In this document: positions 1 through 6,934 of the stretch, in pieces
Position numbering within the stretch: the stretch's first letter is position 1
Layout of the letters: each line of letters opens with the position of its first letter
Origin: an uncultured Fidelibacterota bacterium
GTDB lineage: Bacteria > Fidelibacterota > Fidelibacteria > Fidelibacterales > Fidelibacteraceae
DNA length: 14,785 nt
Direction: 5' to 3'
NCBI GenBank assembly: GCA_937862595.1
Contig: CALMFL010000084.1
Span: 1-14,785, forward strand
Notes under the pieces: model-generated
Database searches by the model: none
Seen by the model: only the letters and a program-made list of their open reading frames with translations
Told to the model about the DNA's origin: nothing
Made by a program: the position numbers and the translations under genes

Positions 1-45
1 CAGGTATTCCGATCTCAGATCATAGGTGAGCCCGATGTTCATCAT
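1..45 (-). CDS. Start of a probable ATP-grasp (D-Ala-D-Ala ligase-like) protein, truncated by window edge
   Basis: Only the first 15 codons are inside the window; reading leftwards from 45 they give MMNIGLTYDLRSEYL. That beginning resembles, from memory, ATP-grasp proteins annotated as D-alanine-D-alanine ligase-like that are often found beside kamA. An AAGGA-type ribosome binding site lies 5 bases before the ATG at 45 and 8 before the second ATG at 42, so either could be the start. The frame is open upstream to a stop at 109-111. The gene follows kamA on the same strand after a gap of about 120 bases. If the assignment is right, it would join a carboxylate to an amine using ATP, possibly with beta-lysine as substrate, but that is inference. 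The fragment is too short to show any ATP-grasp motif. Confidence 0.5.
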   Translation of the reverse strand, partial: MMNIGLTYDLRSEYL

Positions 46-94
46 TGATATCCTTATGTCTTCGCCGTTCCTGAGGGAAGCCCTTGCAGGCGGA

Positions 95-102
95 CAAAAA
101 TA
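95..102 (-). promoter_or_regulatory. Possible -7 element for the ATP-grasp gene
   Basis: Read on the minus strand the bases are TATTTTTG, an exact match to the Bacteroidota -7 pattern TAnnTTTG, about 50 bases before the start at 45. No TTTG -33 element is present at the expected 17-23 base distance, so this is weak. The gene may simply be co-transcribed with kamA. A small imperfect stem-loop at 70-90 (CCTGAGGG paired with CCCT and CAGG, with a two-base bulge) would lie in the leader. Confidence 0.25.
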
Positions 103-167
103 GTCGTTTCATGAGAAAATGCCCTGCCGGAAAGCAGCGCATTTTTGTATTCTGATCCTGATCGTGT

Positions 168-1439
168 TCATTCTGCGGGGTCGTAATACCGGAACGTTTT
201 CCCCTCGAAATTCTTCAGCATCACGTAATTCCCTTCCCTGCCCTGATAATACTCCGGCAGGAGCGGAACCTTGCCGCCGCCGCCCGGGGCGTCGATCACA
301 TAATGCGGGATCGCATAGCCGCTGGTGAAACCCCGAAGGCCCCGGATGATCTCGATGCCTTTGGATACGGGGGTCCTGAAATGCGAAGAACCGGGAATGG
401 GGTCGCACTGGTAAATATAGTAGGGTCTTACCCGGATTTTCAACAGACGGTGCATCAGCTCCTTCATGGTGTCCACATGATCGTTCACGCCCTTGAGCAG
501 TACGGTCTGGCTTCCCATAACGATCCCGGCGTCGGCCAGCCGTTTGCAGGCTTCGGTCACTTCCGGCGTGATCTCGTCGGGATGCGTGACGTGGATGCTC
601 ATGTACAGCGGATGATATTTCTTGAGCATTTTGACGAATTTGTTGGTAATGCGCTGCGGCATGACCATGGGAACCTTGGTCCCGATCCGGATGATCTCGA
701 CATGCGGGATGTCGCGCAGGGAGGATAAGAGGAATTCGATATGCTTGTCCGGCATGGTCAGCGGATCGCCGCCGGAAATTATGACATCCCTTACCGAAGG
801 GTTGTTCCGGATGTATTCGATGGACCTTTCCCATGCCTTGATGCCATAATGCTTCTTGTCTTTCAGGACCATGTGGGAGCGCGTGCAGTAACGGCAGTAA
901 ACGGAACAAAAACCGGTCGAGAGCATCAGCACGCGGTCGGGATAGCGGTGGACCAGATTTTCCACCGGGCACATGGATTCTTCGTGCAGGGGATCCGCTT
1001 CTTCACCCGGCGAGACTTTCAGTTCGAGCTTGCTGGGAACGACCGATTTTGTCAGGGCGTAATCGTTGGGTTTGCCGTAAAGAAGGCTTGCGTAATACGG
1101 CGTGATCCGCAGGGGCAGTTTCCGGGATTTTACCAGGAAATCCACATCGTCGATACTGCTTGTATCCAGGATCTCGGATAGCTTGCGGAAATTCGTATAG
1201 CTGTTCTGGATCTGCCATCTCCAGCTATTCCATTGCTTATCCGTGGCCTGAGGAAAGAAGGTTTTCCTGAAGGCGTATGTTGACGGACTGATAACTTGAA
1301 AGTCGGAAGCGGTGATCTCGGTTTTTGCAAAAACCACATCATCGGAAACGGACGTTTCCAGAACCACCTCGATCGAGGAGAGATCTTGCCCCGAAGGAGG
1401 TTCGCAATCTTGTTGCGGAATATCGTTCATGTTAGTCAT
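168..1439 (-). CDS. kamA: Lysine 2,3-aminomutase (KamA-family radical SAM enzyme)
   Basis: This cytoplasmic enzyme of 423 residues converts L-lysine to L-beta-lysine using S-adenosylmethionine, a [4Fe-4S] cluster and pyridoxal phosphate. The radical-SAM motif CxxxCxxC is at C178, C182 and C185. The PLP-binding lysine is K390 in the glycine-rich PGGGGK motif. The two aspartates that bind the lysine side chain in the Clostridium enzyme (D293 and D330) align by spacing from the PLP lysine with D346 and D383 here, which favours lysine over glutamate. The full catalytic core and the C-terminal region after K390 make it longer than EF-P aminomutases of the EpmB type. The core starts near residue 60 (QWNSWRWQ), so the first ~55 residues are an extra acidic extension. 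GGAGG sits only 2 bases before the ATG at 1439 but 11 before an in-frame ATG at 1430, so M4 could be the true start. In many bacteria beta-lysine is acetylated to an osmolyte; here the next gene looks like an ATP-grasp ligase instead. Confidence 0.95.
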   Translation of the reverse strand: MTNMNDIPQQDCEPPSGQDLSSIEVVLETSVSDDVVFAKTEITASDFQVISPSTYAFRKTFFPQATDKQWNSWRWQIQNSYTNFRKLSEILDTSSIDDVDFLVKSRKLPLRITPYYASLLYGKPNDYALTKSVVPSKLELKVSPGEEADPLHEESMCPVENLVHRYPDRVLMLSTGFCSVYCRYCTRSHMVLKDKKHYGIKAWERSIEYIRNNPSVRDVIISGGDPLTMPDKHIEFLLSSLRDIPHVEIIRIGTKVPMVMPQRITNKFVKMLKKYHPLYMSIHVTHPDEITPEVTEACKRLADAGIVMGSQTVLLKGVNDHVDTMKELMHRLLKIRVRPYYIYQCDPIPGSSHFRTPVSKGIEIIRGLRGFTSGYAIPHYVIDAPGGGGKVPLLPEYYQGREGNYVMLKNFEGKTFRYYDPAE

Positions 1440-1960
1440 TCCCTCCAGTGAAATTGATTACGCAAAATTAGATAGATTTTTTTTTGATTGCAAAATAATA
1501 CGTAAATTTTCATAAGATTTTTATTGTTTTTTTTCGAGCCTTCAATAACGGGAATACCCAGTGTTTATAAGGCGAAAACCGCTTTCCCCCTTTGCATTTT
1601 TCAGTGCAGGAAGAAAAAACTTCCGCCAGGAAGAAATTTTTTATTTTTTTTCGTAAAAAATATTTAAAAAACGAAGGGCGTCCGGCCGAAAACGCTGCGG
1701 AATATTTTTCATAAAAATTCATAATAATTCCTTTTACTTTGCTTTTTTTCCCTTAAATTTTGCCCATTACTTCAAGGCGTTCCGGCATGAGCATTCTTGC
1801 AAAAACTGAGGCATACAAACTGCTGACGGCGGGGACTGAAAAAACCTGTTTCGCCATACGAAACATGCCGGCGCTGAAGTTTTCAAGGCTCATTCGGAGG
1901 AGGATCGGCTAAACCGCAGGCAATCGCTTGCAGTCGCCGGGAAAAGGGTAAGGTCGGGGT
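1440..1960. other. AT-rich divergent intergenic region between kamA and the hyf-like operon
   Basis: This 521-base stretch separates two divergent transcription units and is much richer in A and T than the genes. Besides the kamA promoter it holds a direct repeat CAGGAAGAAA (1607-1616 and 1627-1636), a small hairpin GGAAG/CTTCC (1609-1624), and an A/T-rich inverted repeat TTCGT...ACGAA (1650-1675) around AAATATTT. A weak promoter-like segment for the plus strand lies at 1734-1762 (TTACTTTG, then TAAATTTTG). It is followed by an open frame of 41 codons (1787-1912) starting with MSILAKTEAYKLL, with no clear ribosome binding site and no similarity I recognise. If transcription starts near 1769, the hyfB-like gene has a leader of about 190 bases. 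I could not match that leader to any known riboswitch. Confidence 0.5.
1463..1494 (-). promoter_or_regulatory. Bacteroidota-type promoter of kamA
   Basis: On the minus strand TTTG (1494-1491) is followed by 20 bases and then TAATTTTG (1470-1463). This matches the Bacteroidota sigma-factor consensus TTTG-N17-23-TAnnTTTG at every specified position. Transcription would begin near 1456, giving a leader of about 17 bases before the ATG at 1439. The spacer contains a run of nine A residues. This is the best sequence evidence in the window for the host lineage. Confidence 0.65.
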
Positions 1961-3940
1961 ATGGCGGTATTTCTGGTCATCGTCGCGCTTAGTCTGGTGC
2001 TGTTCCTGGTGCCCAAAAAATTCTTGTATCCCCTCGCTTTCGGTCTTCAGGCGCTTATTATCATCTTCACAAGCTATCTTGCCGTCCGCGCCTTTGCGGA
2101 ACCCGAAGCTTTACGGATCTTTTTTTTCCGTCTGACGGACAATGACATTTACCTGGTCATTGACCGCATGTCGGCTTTTTTTGTTCTGACGATCAACCTG
2201 ACCCTCTTCACCGGGATCCTGTATGCGAAGGGATACCTTAAATCCTATTACGGATCCAAGAATACTTCCGAACTTGCTCTGCACTATTTCAGTTTCGTGT
2301 GGCTGCACCTTTCCATGCTGCTGGTGTGCGTGCTGCGTGACGGGCTTGGTTTTCTTGTCGCCTGGGAACTGATGTCCCTGTCTTCTTTTTTCCTTGTGAT
2401 CTTCGAATCGGAGAAAAAAGACATCATCAGGACCGGCATTCAGTATCTCATCCAGATGCACATCGGACTGGCTTTTCTGATCACGGCGTTTTTACTTGCC
2501 GGCATGAAAAGCGGCGGCACGATCGGCTTTGACGGTCTGCCGGCCTATTTTGATCACTATAAGTCCTTTGGAGTGTTCTTATTGTTTTTTGCCGGCTTCG
2601 GTATCAAGGCGGGGTTCATTCCCTTTCATACCTGGCTACCCCATGCGCATCCCGCAGCGCCTTCCCATGTTTCGGGCGTGATGAGCGGCGTTATGATCAA
2701 AATGGGACTTTACGGCATCCTGCGCGTCCTGACCTCCGTCCATGACGGCCTGCTGCAGATCGGGGTCTTTATCCTGGCCGTCTCGCTGGTTTCCGGGATC
2801 GCGGGCATTATTCTCGCCCTTGTTCAGCAGGATATAAAAAAAATGCTGGCCTACTCCAGCATTGAAAATGTCGGCATCATCGGCACCGGTATCGGTTTGG
2901 GAACGATCGGGACCGCCGCCGGGATCCCGGCGCTTGCGGTACTGGGATATTCCGGGGCCTTTCTGCATATTTTCAACCATTCCCTGTTCAAATCCATGCT
3001 TTTTTATGCTTCGGGCAACGTGTATCGGCAAACCCATACCCGGAATATGGATCAGCTGGGCGGCCTTGCCAAAACCATGCCGGCAACGGCGTTCTTCTTC
3101 CTTCTCGGAGCGACCGCGATCGCCGGACTTCCTCCTTTAAACGGCTTCATATCGGAATTCCTGCTCTATTCGGGTATGTTCAGGTCCTTATCGGCAAGCG
3201 ATTTTTCCCTTAGCCTTGTCCTGCTGGGGGGAATAATCGGCCTGGTTCTCATCGGAGGCCTGACCCTGTACTGTTTTACCAAAGCCTTCGGCATCGTATT
3301 TCTGGGGAACGCCCGGAGCGACAGGCCGTCACATGCCCGGGAGGCGGAAAGGTCCATGCTGTTCCCCCTGCTGTTCATTTCTCTTTTCATGGCCGCGATC
3401 GGCATTTTTCCCTTCCTGATCGCGGAGCCGCTGGGGAAGATCGTAACGATCTTTGTCCCCGATGCAAGCCTCCTGAACGCGGCCCTGCCGCCCCTGTCGG
3501 GAATTTCCATCGTCTTCGCGTTTCTGTTCCTAGTCATTTTCCTGTTGTTCCTGCTCCGTTCGCGCCTGGAAAAAAAGCGGACCGTGACGATGGACAGCAC
3601 ATGGGGCTGCGGCAATACGGCGGCGGATCCGGCCCTTAACCAATATACGGCAAGGTCCTATGCGGATTACATCGAAACCTTTACCCGCCACCTGGCCGGT
3701 GTGAAGAAAAAATACGATCCCATTGAAAAAGACGAGATCTTCCCGGCGGGCAGAACTTATGAATCACATAACACCGATGTGTTTGAAGACAGGCTGATCT
3801 CCGGACCGACGGGCCGCCTGATGGCGTTCCTCGAGAAGATCGCCGTTTTTCAGACCGGGAACATCCAGCACTACCTGCTCTATGCGATCGTCTTCATCGC
3901 CATCGTCATTCTCTTAACCTTAATGGGGGTCATGTCATGA
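1961..3940 (+). CDS. hyfB: HyfB-like antiporter-type membrane subunit of a group 4 hydrogenase-related complex
   Basis: This inner-membrane protein of 659 residues, with roughly 14-16 hydrophobic helices, belongs to the family of HyfB/HycC and complex I subunits NuoL/M/N, which carry protons (or sodium) across the membrane. The charged residues of the family's ion path are present: E136 (in WELMS), K216 (GIKAG), K247 (VMIKMG), H336 and H340 with K344 (HIFNHSLFK), and K441. The segment from 216 to 240 (FIPFHTWLPHAHPAAPSHVS) is the typical broken-helix-7 signature. The C-terminal part carries the HyfB-type WGCG motif (548-551) and QYTA (561-564), followed by a final transmembrane helix (about 637-656). 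An AAGG site 7 bases before the ATG supports the start, and in-frame stops at 1910 and 1949 exclude a longer protein. It is the first gene of a six-gene operon and overlaps the next gene by four bases. Family assignment is firm; the transported ion and the driving reaction are not known. Confidence 0.9.
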   Translation: MAVFLVIVALSLVLFLVPKKFLYPLAFGLQALIIIFTSYLAVRAFAEPEALRIFFFRLTDNDIYLVIDRMSAFFVLTINLTLFTGILYAKGYLKSYYGSKNTSELALHYFSFVWLHLSMLLVCVLRDGLGFLVAWELMSLSSFFLVIFESEKKDIIRTGIQYLIQMHIGLAFLITAFLLAGMKSGGTIGFDGLPAYFDHYKSFGVFLLFFAGFGIKAGFIPFHTWLPHAHPAAPSHVSGVMSGVMIKMGLYGILRVLTSVHDGLLQIGVFILAVSLVSGIAGIILALVQQDIKKMLAYSSIENVGIIGTGIGLGTIGTAAGIPALAVLGYSGAFLHIFNHSLFKSMLFYASGNVYRQTHTRNMDQLGGLAKTMPATAFFFLLGATAIAGLPPLNGFISEFLLYSGMFRSLSASDFSLSLVLLGGIIGLVLIGGLTLYCFTKAFGIVFLGNARSDRPSHAREAERSMLFPLLFISLFMAAIGIFPFLIAEPLGKIVTIFVPDASLLNAALPPLSGISIVFAFLFLVIFLLFLLRSRLEKKRTVTMDSTWGCGNTAADPALNQYTARSYADYIETFTRHLAGVKKKYDPIEKDEIFPAGRTYESHNTDVFEDRLISGPTGRLMAFLEKIAVFQTGNIQHYLLYAIVFIAIVILLTLMGVMS

Positions 3941-4863
3941 TCATCAAGGCCGGCATAATCCTCCTGATCCTCCTGATAAGTCTCATGTTCCCGGGAGTGA
4001 TCAATAAAACCAACGCGAAGATCGGCGGCAGAAAAGGCGCTCCGGTCCTGCAGGTGCTGTATGACAATATCCGCCTCTTGAAAAAGGGGAACGTCTACAG
4101 CCGCACCACCGGCTTTGTTTTCAGACTGGCGCCGCTCGTTTATTTTGCCAGCATTCTTTCCTGTGTCCTTTTCATCCCTCTGGGAAACCATAAGGCCGTT
4201 TTTTCCTTTGACGGGGATTTCGTTCTGTTCGCCTATCTGATGGCGCTGGGCAGGTTCTTCATGATCCTGGCGGCGATGGATACCGGCAGCGGCTTTGAAG
4301 GCATGGGGGCAAACCGGGAGGCCTATTATTCGATGCTGGCGGAACCCGCCTTCTTCATTGTCATTGCCTCGCTTTCCCTCTTTACCGATCATACCTCCTT
4401 TTACGACCTGTTCAACCATTTGCATCCTCAGTCAAACCTGTCCTATCTGATCGCGTTCCTGGCGATCTATGTCTTTTCCCTGCTGGCGCTTGCCGAGAAT
4501 AGCCGTCTGCCGGTCGACGACCCCAAAACGCATCTGGAACTTACCATGGTCCATGAGGTCATGATCCTGGACCACAGCGGCTTCGATCTCGCCCTGATCC
4601 AGCTGGCCGGCGGATTGAAGTTCGCGATCTACGGGGCGCTGATCCACAATCTTGCCGTTCCGGTTTCATTGCCCTTTGCGCTTCAACTCGCGATCCTGCT
4701 GGGGGTAGAGGTCATTTTTGCCATGATTGTCGGCGTCATGGAATCCCTGAGAGCGCGCAACAAGATGATGAAAAACCCGCAATGGCTGATCGCCATTTCC
4801 GCGCTGGCCGTGATCGCCTTTTTGGCGGTCCTGATCATAACCCGTAAATTCAGTCTGGTCTAA
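3937..4863 (+). CDS. hyfC: HyfC-like (NuoH/HycD family) membrane anchor subunit
   Basis: This integral membrane subunit of 308 residues is homologous to HyfC/HycD and complex I NuoH, the subunit that joins the peripheral arm to the ion-pumping helices. Visible family motifs include the N-terminal basic loop with QVLYDNIRLLKKG (39-51). The loop MDTGSGFEGMGANREAYYSM (114-133) ends at AEP, and the block AENSRLPVDDPKTHLELTM (186-204) continues into HEVMILDHSG (206-215). Acidic residues E187, D194, D195, E201 and E207, which belong to the conserved charged path at this interface, are retained. Seven to eight hydrophobic helices are apparent. Its start overlaps the end of the hyfB-like gene (ATGA), implying translational coupling. 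Length and motifs are normal for the family, which contrasts with the degenerate metal sites in the two peripheral subunits downstream. Confidence 0.9.
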   Translation: MIIKAGIILLILLISLMFPGVINKTNAKIGGRKGAPVLQVLYDNIRLLKKGNVYSRTTGFVFRLAPLVYFASILSCVLFIPLGNHKAVFSFDGDFVLFAYLMALGRFFMILAAMDTGSGFEGMGANREAYYSMLAEPAFFIVIASLSLFTDHTSFYDLFNHLHPQSNLSYLIAFLAIYVFSLLALAENSRLPVDDPKTHLELTMVHEVMILDHSGFDLALIQLAGGLKFAIYGALIHNLAVPVSLPFALQLAILLGVEVIFAMIVGVMESLRARNKMMKNPQWLIAISALAVIAFLAVLIITRKFSLV

Positions 4864-4867
4864 TGCC

Positions 4868-5497
4868 ATGAGCCATGTATTAATTCTTTTATACGCCGTT
4901 ACCCTGATCTATTTCGCGCTTGCGGAACGGGTCGCAAAATTCATCGTGTTGCTGTCCATCCAGGGCGTGCTGCTGTTTTTCATCGCGCTGGATAACCTGA
5001 TCAGCATTCACGTGCTGGGACTGATCCTTATTCTTCTTGAAACGCTGATCGTAAAGGCCATGGTGATCCCCTGGTTCCTGAGAAGGATCCGAAAAAGCAA
5101 CAACCTGAAACGGGTGCACGAAAGCGCCATTCCGGTCTTTTATTCGCTGATCATTGTCGCCCTGATCCTGGTCGGCAGTTTTTTTGTGAGCAATGCCCTG
5201 AACAGCCAGAGCATCCGGGTCCGCTTCTTTACCGTCGCCCTGACATCCGTGCTGAGCGGGATCTACTTTATCATTATCCATAAGAACATTTTCAGCCATC
5301 TGGTGGGATATCTGATCATCGAGAACGGCGTTTTTCTGCTGTCCCTCGCCGTGGGAAGCGAAATGCCCTTCATGGTCAGCCTGGCCGTTCTCTTTGATAT
5401 CGTTATCGGCATTCTGGTCATCGGGGTGTTCATCAACCACGTGGGAAACACCTTTCAAAGCACCCACATTAACCGGCTTGCGCAGCTGAAAGATTAA
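4868..5497 (+). CDS. hyfE: HyfE-like membrane subunit
   Basis: This small membrane protein of 209 residues has about six to seven hydrophobic helices. It matches the HyfE family, whose C-terminal half resembles complex I subunit NuoK. Motifs seen are LLETLIVKAMVIP (56-68), IENGVFLLS (151-159), VGSEMP (162-167) and a helix with D177 (LAVLFDIVIGILV). The acidic residues E58, E152, E165 and D177 lie in or next to membrane helices and would be part of a proton path. The C-terminus FQSTHINRLAQLKD is typical of HyfE. The gene begins four bases after the previous stop, has no visible Shine-Dalgarno and probably depends on coupling. Its role is structural and ion-conducting within the complex. Confidence 0.85.
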   Translation: MSHVLILLYAVTLIYFALAERVAKFIVLLSIQGVLLFFIALDNLISIHVLGLILILLETLIVKAMVIPWFLRRIRKSNNLKRVHESAIPVFYSLIIVALILVGSFFVSNALNSQSIRVRFFTVALTSVLSGIYFIIIHKNIFSHLVGYLIIENGVFLLSLAVGSEMPFMVSLAVLFDIVIGILVIGVFINHVGNTFQSTHINRLAQLKD

Positions 5498-5501
5498 GCG
5501 T

Positions 5502-6929
5502 ATGATGCTCCTCCTCTATTTCATCCTTGTCCTCATCCTGAGCGTATTGCTCCTGCTGGTGCGCGGCAAGGCCTTGAATACGGTCATTAAGATCCTGTTC
5601 CTTGCCGGACAAACGGCTCTGTCCGCATACGCTTTTCTCCATCCGGGAGAACAGGACTCCCTGTATTTCAAATTCGATACGATCGGCACCCTGCTTTCCC
5701 TGGTGCTGACCGTTCTCAGTTTCGCAACTTTCTATCACAGCGAATTGTATATCGCCCGGCATCCGTCAACCCTTCGAAAGGACGGGTTCTATTACGCTTC
5801 CCTCTTCCTGCTGATCGCCGCCATGACCGGCGCCTATTTTGCGGATCATCTTGCGGTCATGTGGATATCCATTGAGGCGACCACGGTCTTTGTCGCCATT
5901 CTGATCTACCATGAAAAGAACAAGACCGCGCTGGAAGCCTCGTGGAAATATTTGTTCGTCTCCTCGATCGGGGTGGCGCTTGCCTTCATGGGAATACTGT
6001 TCCTGAGCGCGATCGCAAGCGAAAAGGGCGTTTCCAACCTGGGCTTCGGGCCATTGCTCTCCATTGCGCCGCTCATGGACCCCCTGTGGCTGAAGATCAT
6101 ATTCCTGCTGGTCCTGACCGGGTTCAGCGCAAAAATGGGCGTCGCCCCGCTTCACACGGTCACGGTGGATGCGCATACCGCCGCGCCCTCGCCGGTAAGC
6201 GCCTTCATTTCCACGGCGCTGATGAACGTCGGCTTTCTGGGGATCTTCCGGGTCTACACGATCCTCGTGCATTCGGAATGCCGCCCCTGGGCCAATGCCC
6301 TGCTGATGCTCACCGGCCTGATCTCCATAACCCTGTCCGCGATACAGCTGCTCCGCATCAGGCATTTCAAACGCATGTTCGCGTTTTCCAGCCTTGAGCA
6401 CATGGGGATCGTCATTCTCGCCCTTTCCCTCGGACGGGTAGGCGCCTATGCGGCGATCCTGCATCTGGTCTTCCATTCGTTTGTCAAGGCCGGGCTCTTC
6501 TACCAGATCGGCCAGGCGCACAGCATTTTTCACTCCTACTGGATCAAGGATGCGGGGAATTACATGAAGATCAATCCGGCCGGAAGCCTTGTGATGATCC
6601 TCGGGTTTATTTCCATCACCGCCATGCCGCCGTCCGGGCTGTTCATTTCAGAATTCCTCGTCTTTAAAGCCCTGTTCTCCGCACATCATGTCGTCGCCGC
6701 CGTGTATGTGCTGCTCCTGCTGTGCATTATCCTGTATGTCTTCGCGACGCACCTGTTCAAACTGCTGTATTCGGATGAAACCCGGAACACCGGCCCCGGC
6801 CAGATCAAGCTGAACGGCTTCGAGACCGTATCGCAATTCATCCTTTTCGCCCTGGTCATCTATCTGGGATTCTTTCCGCCCGAATTCTTTACCGGACTGA
6901 TCCGCTCCGCCATAACCCTCATTCCATAA
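5502..6929 (+). CDS. hyfF: HyfF-like antiporter-type membrane subunit
   Basis: This is the second antiporter-like subunit, 475 residues, of the HyfF group within the NuoL/M/N superfamily. The HyfF-typical stretch SIEATTVFVAILIYHEKNKT (123-142) followed by ALEASWKY contains the key glutamate E125 and K149. K211 lies in the broken-helix segment AKMGVAPLHT with VDAHTAAPSPVS just after it. Helix 8 has N242 where NuoM has lysine, which I believe is usual in HyfF. K329 sits in HLVFHSFVKAGLFY (321-334). The AMPPSGLFISEF block (374-385) is also present. The frame begins at ATG 5502, with a second ATG at 5505, five bases after the hyfE-like stop, without a clear ribosome binding site. It would form a second ion channel in the complex. 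Nothing suggests it is broken. Confidence 0.9.
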   Translation: MMLLLYFILVLILSVLLLLVRGKALNTVIKILFLAGQTALSAYAFLHPGEQDSLYFKFDTIGTLLSLVLTVLSFATFYHSELYIARHPSTLRKDGFYYASLFLLIAAMTGAYFADHLAVMWISIEATTVFVAILIYHEKNKTALEASWKYLFVSSIGVALAFMGILFLSAIASEKGVSNLGFGPLLSIAPLMDPLWLKIIFLLVLTGFSAKMGVAPLHTVTVDAHTAAPSPVSAFISTALMNVGFLGIFRVYTILVHSECRPWANALLMLTGLISITLSAIQLLRIRHFKRMFAFSSLEHMGIVILALSLGRVGAYAAILHLVFHSFVKAGLFYQIGQAHSIFHSYWIKDAGNYMKINPAGSLVMILGFISITAMPPSGLFISEFLVFKALFSAHHVVAAVYVLLLLCIILYVFATHLFKLLYSDETRNTGPGQIKLNGFETVSQFILFALVIYLGFFPPEFFTGLIRSAITLIP

Positions 6930-6934
6930 ACGCC

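Noticed and set aside
1609..1675. Hairpins and A/T inverted repeat as a terminator
   Set aside because: No gene ends here; both neighbours diverge from this region, so a terminator has no obvious transcript to stop.
1510..1722. A 70-codon minus-strand open frame in the intergenic region
   Set aside because: Its Lys/Phe-rich translation comes from A/T runs, it has no ribosome binding site, and it resembles no family I know.
1763..1960. Riboswitch in the leader of the hyf-like operon
   Set aside because: I looked for cobalamin, FMN, TPP and molybdenum-cofactor type core sequences and saw none; a covariance-model search would be needed to exclude others.
4889..6533. Long open frames on the minus strand opposite the hyfE- and hyfF-like genes
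   Set aside because: They mirror well-supported membrane protein genes; translations are rich in Gln, Asp, His and Gly as expected for antisense of hydrophobic codons.
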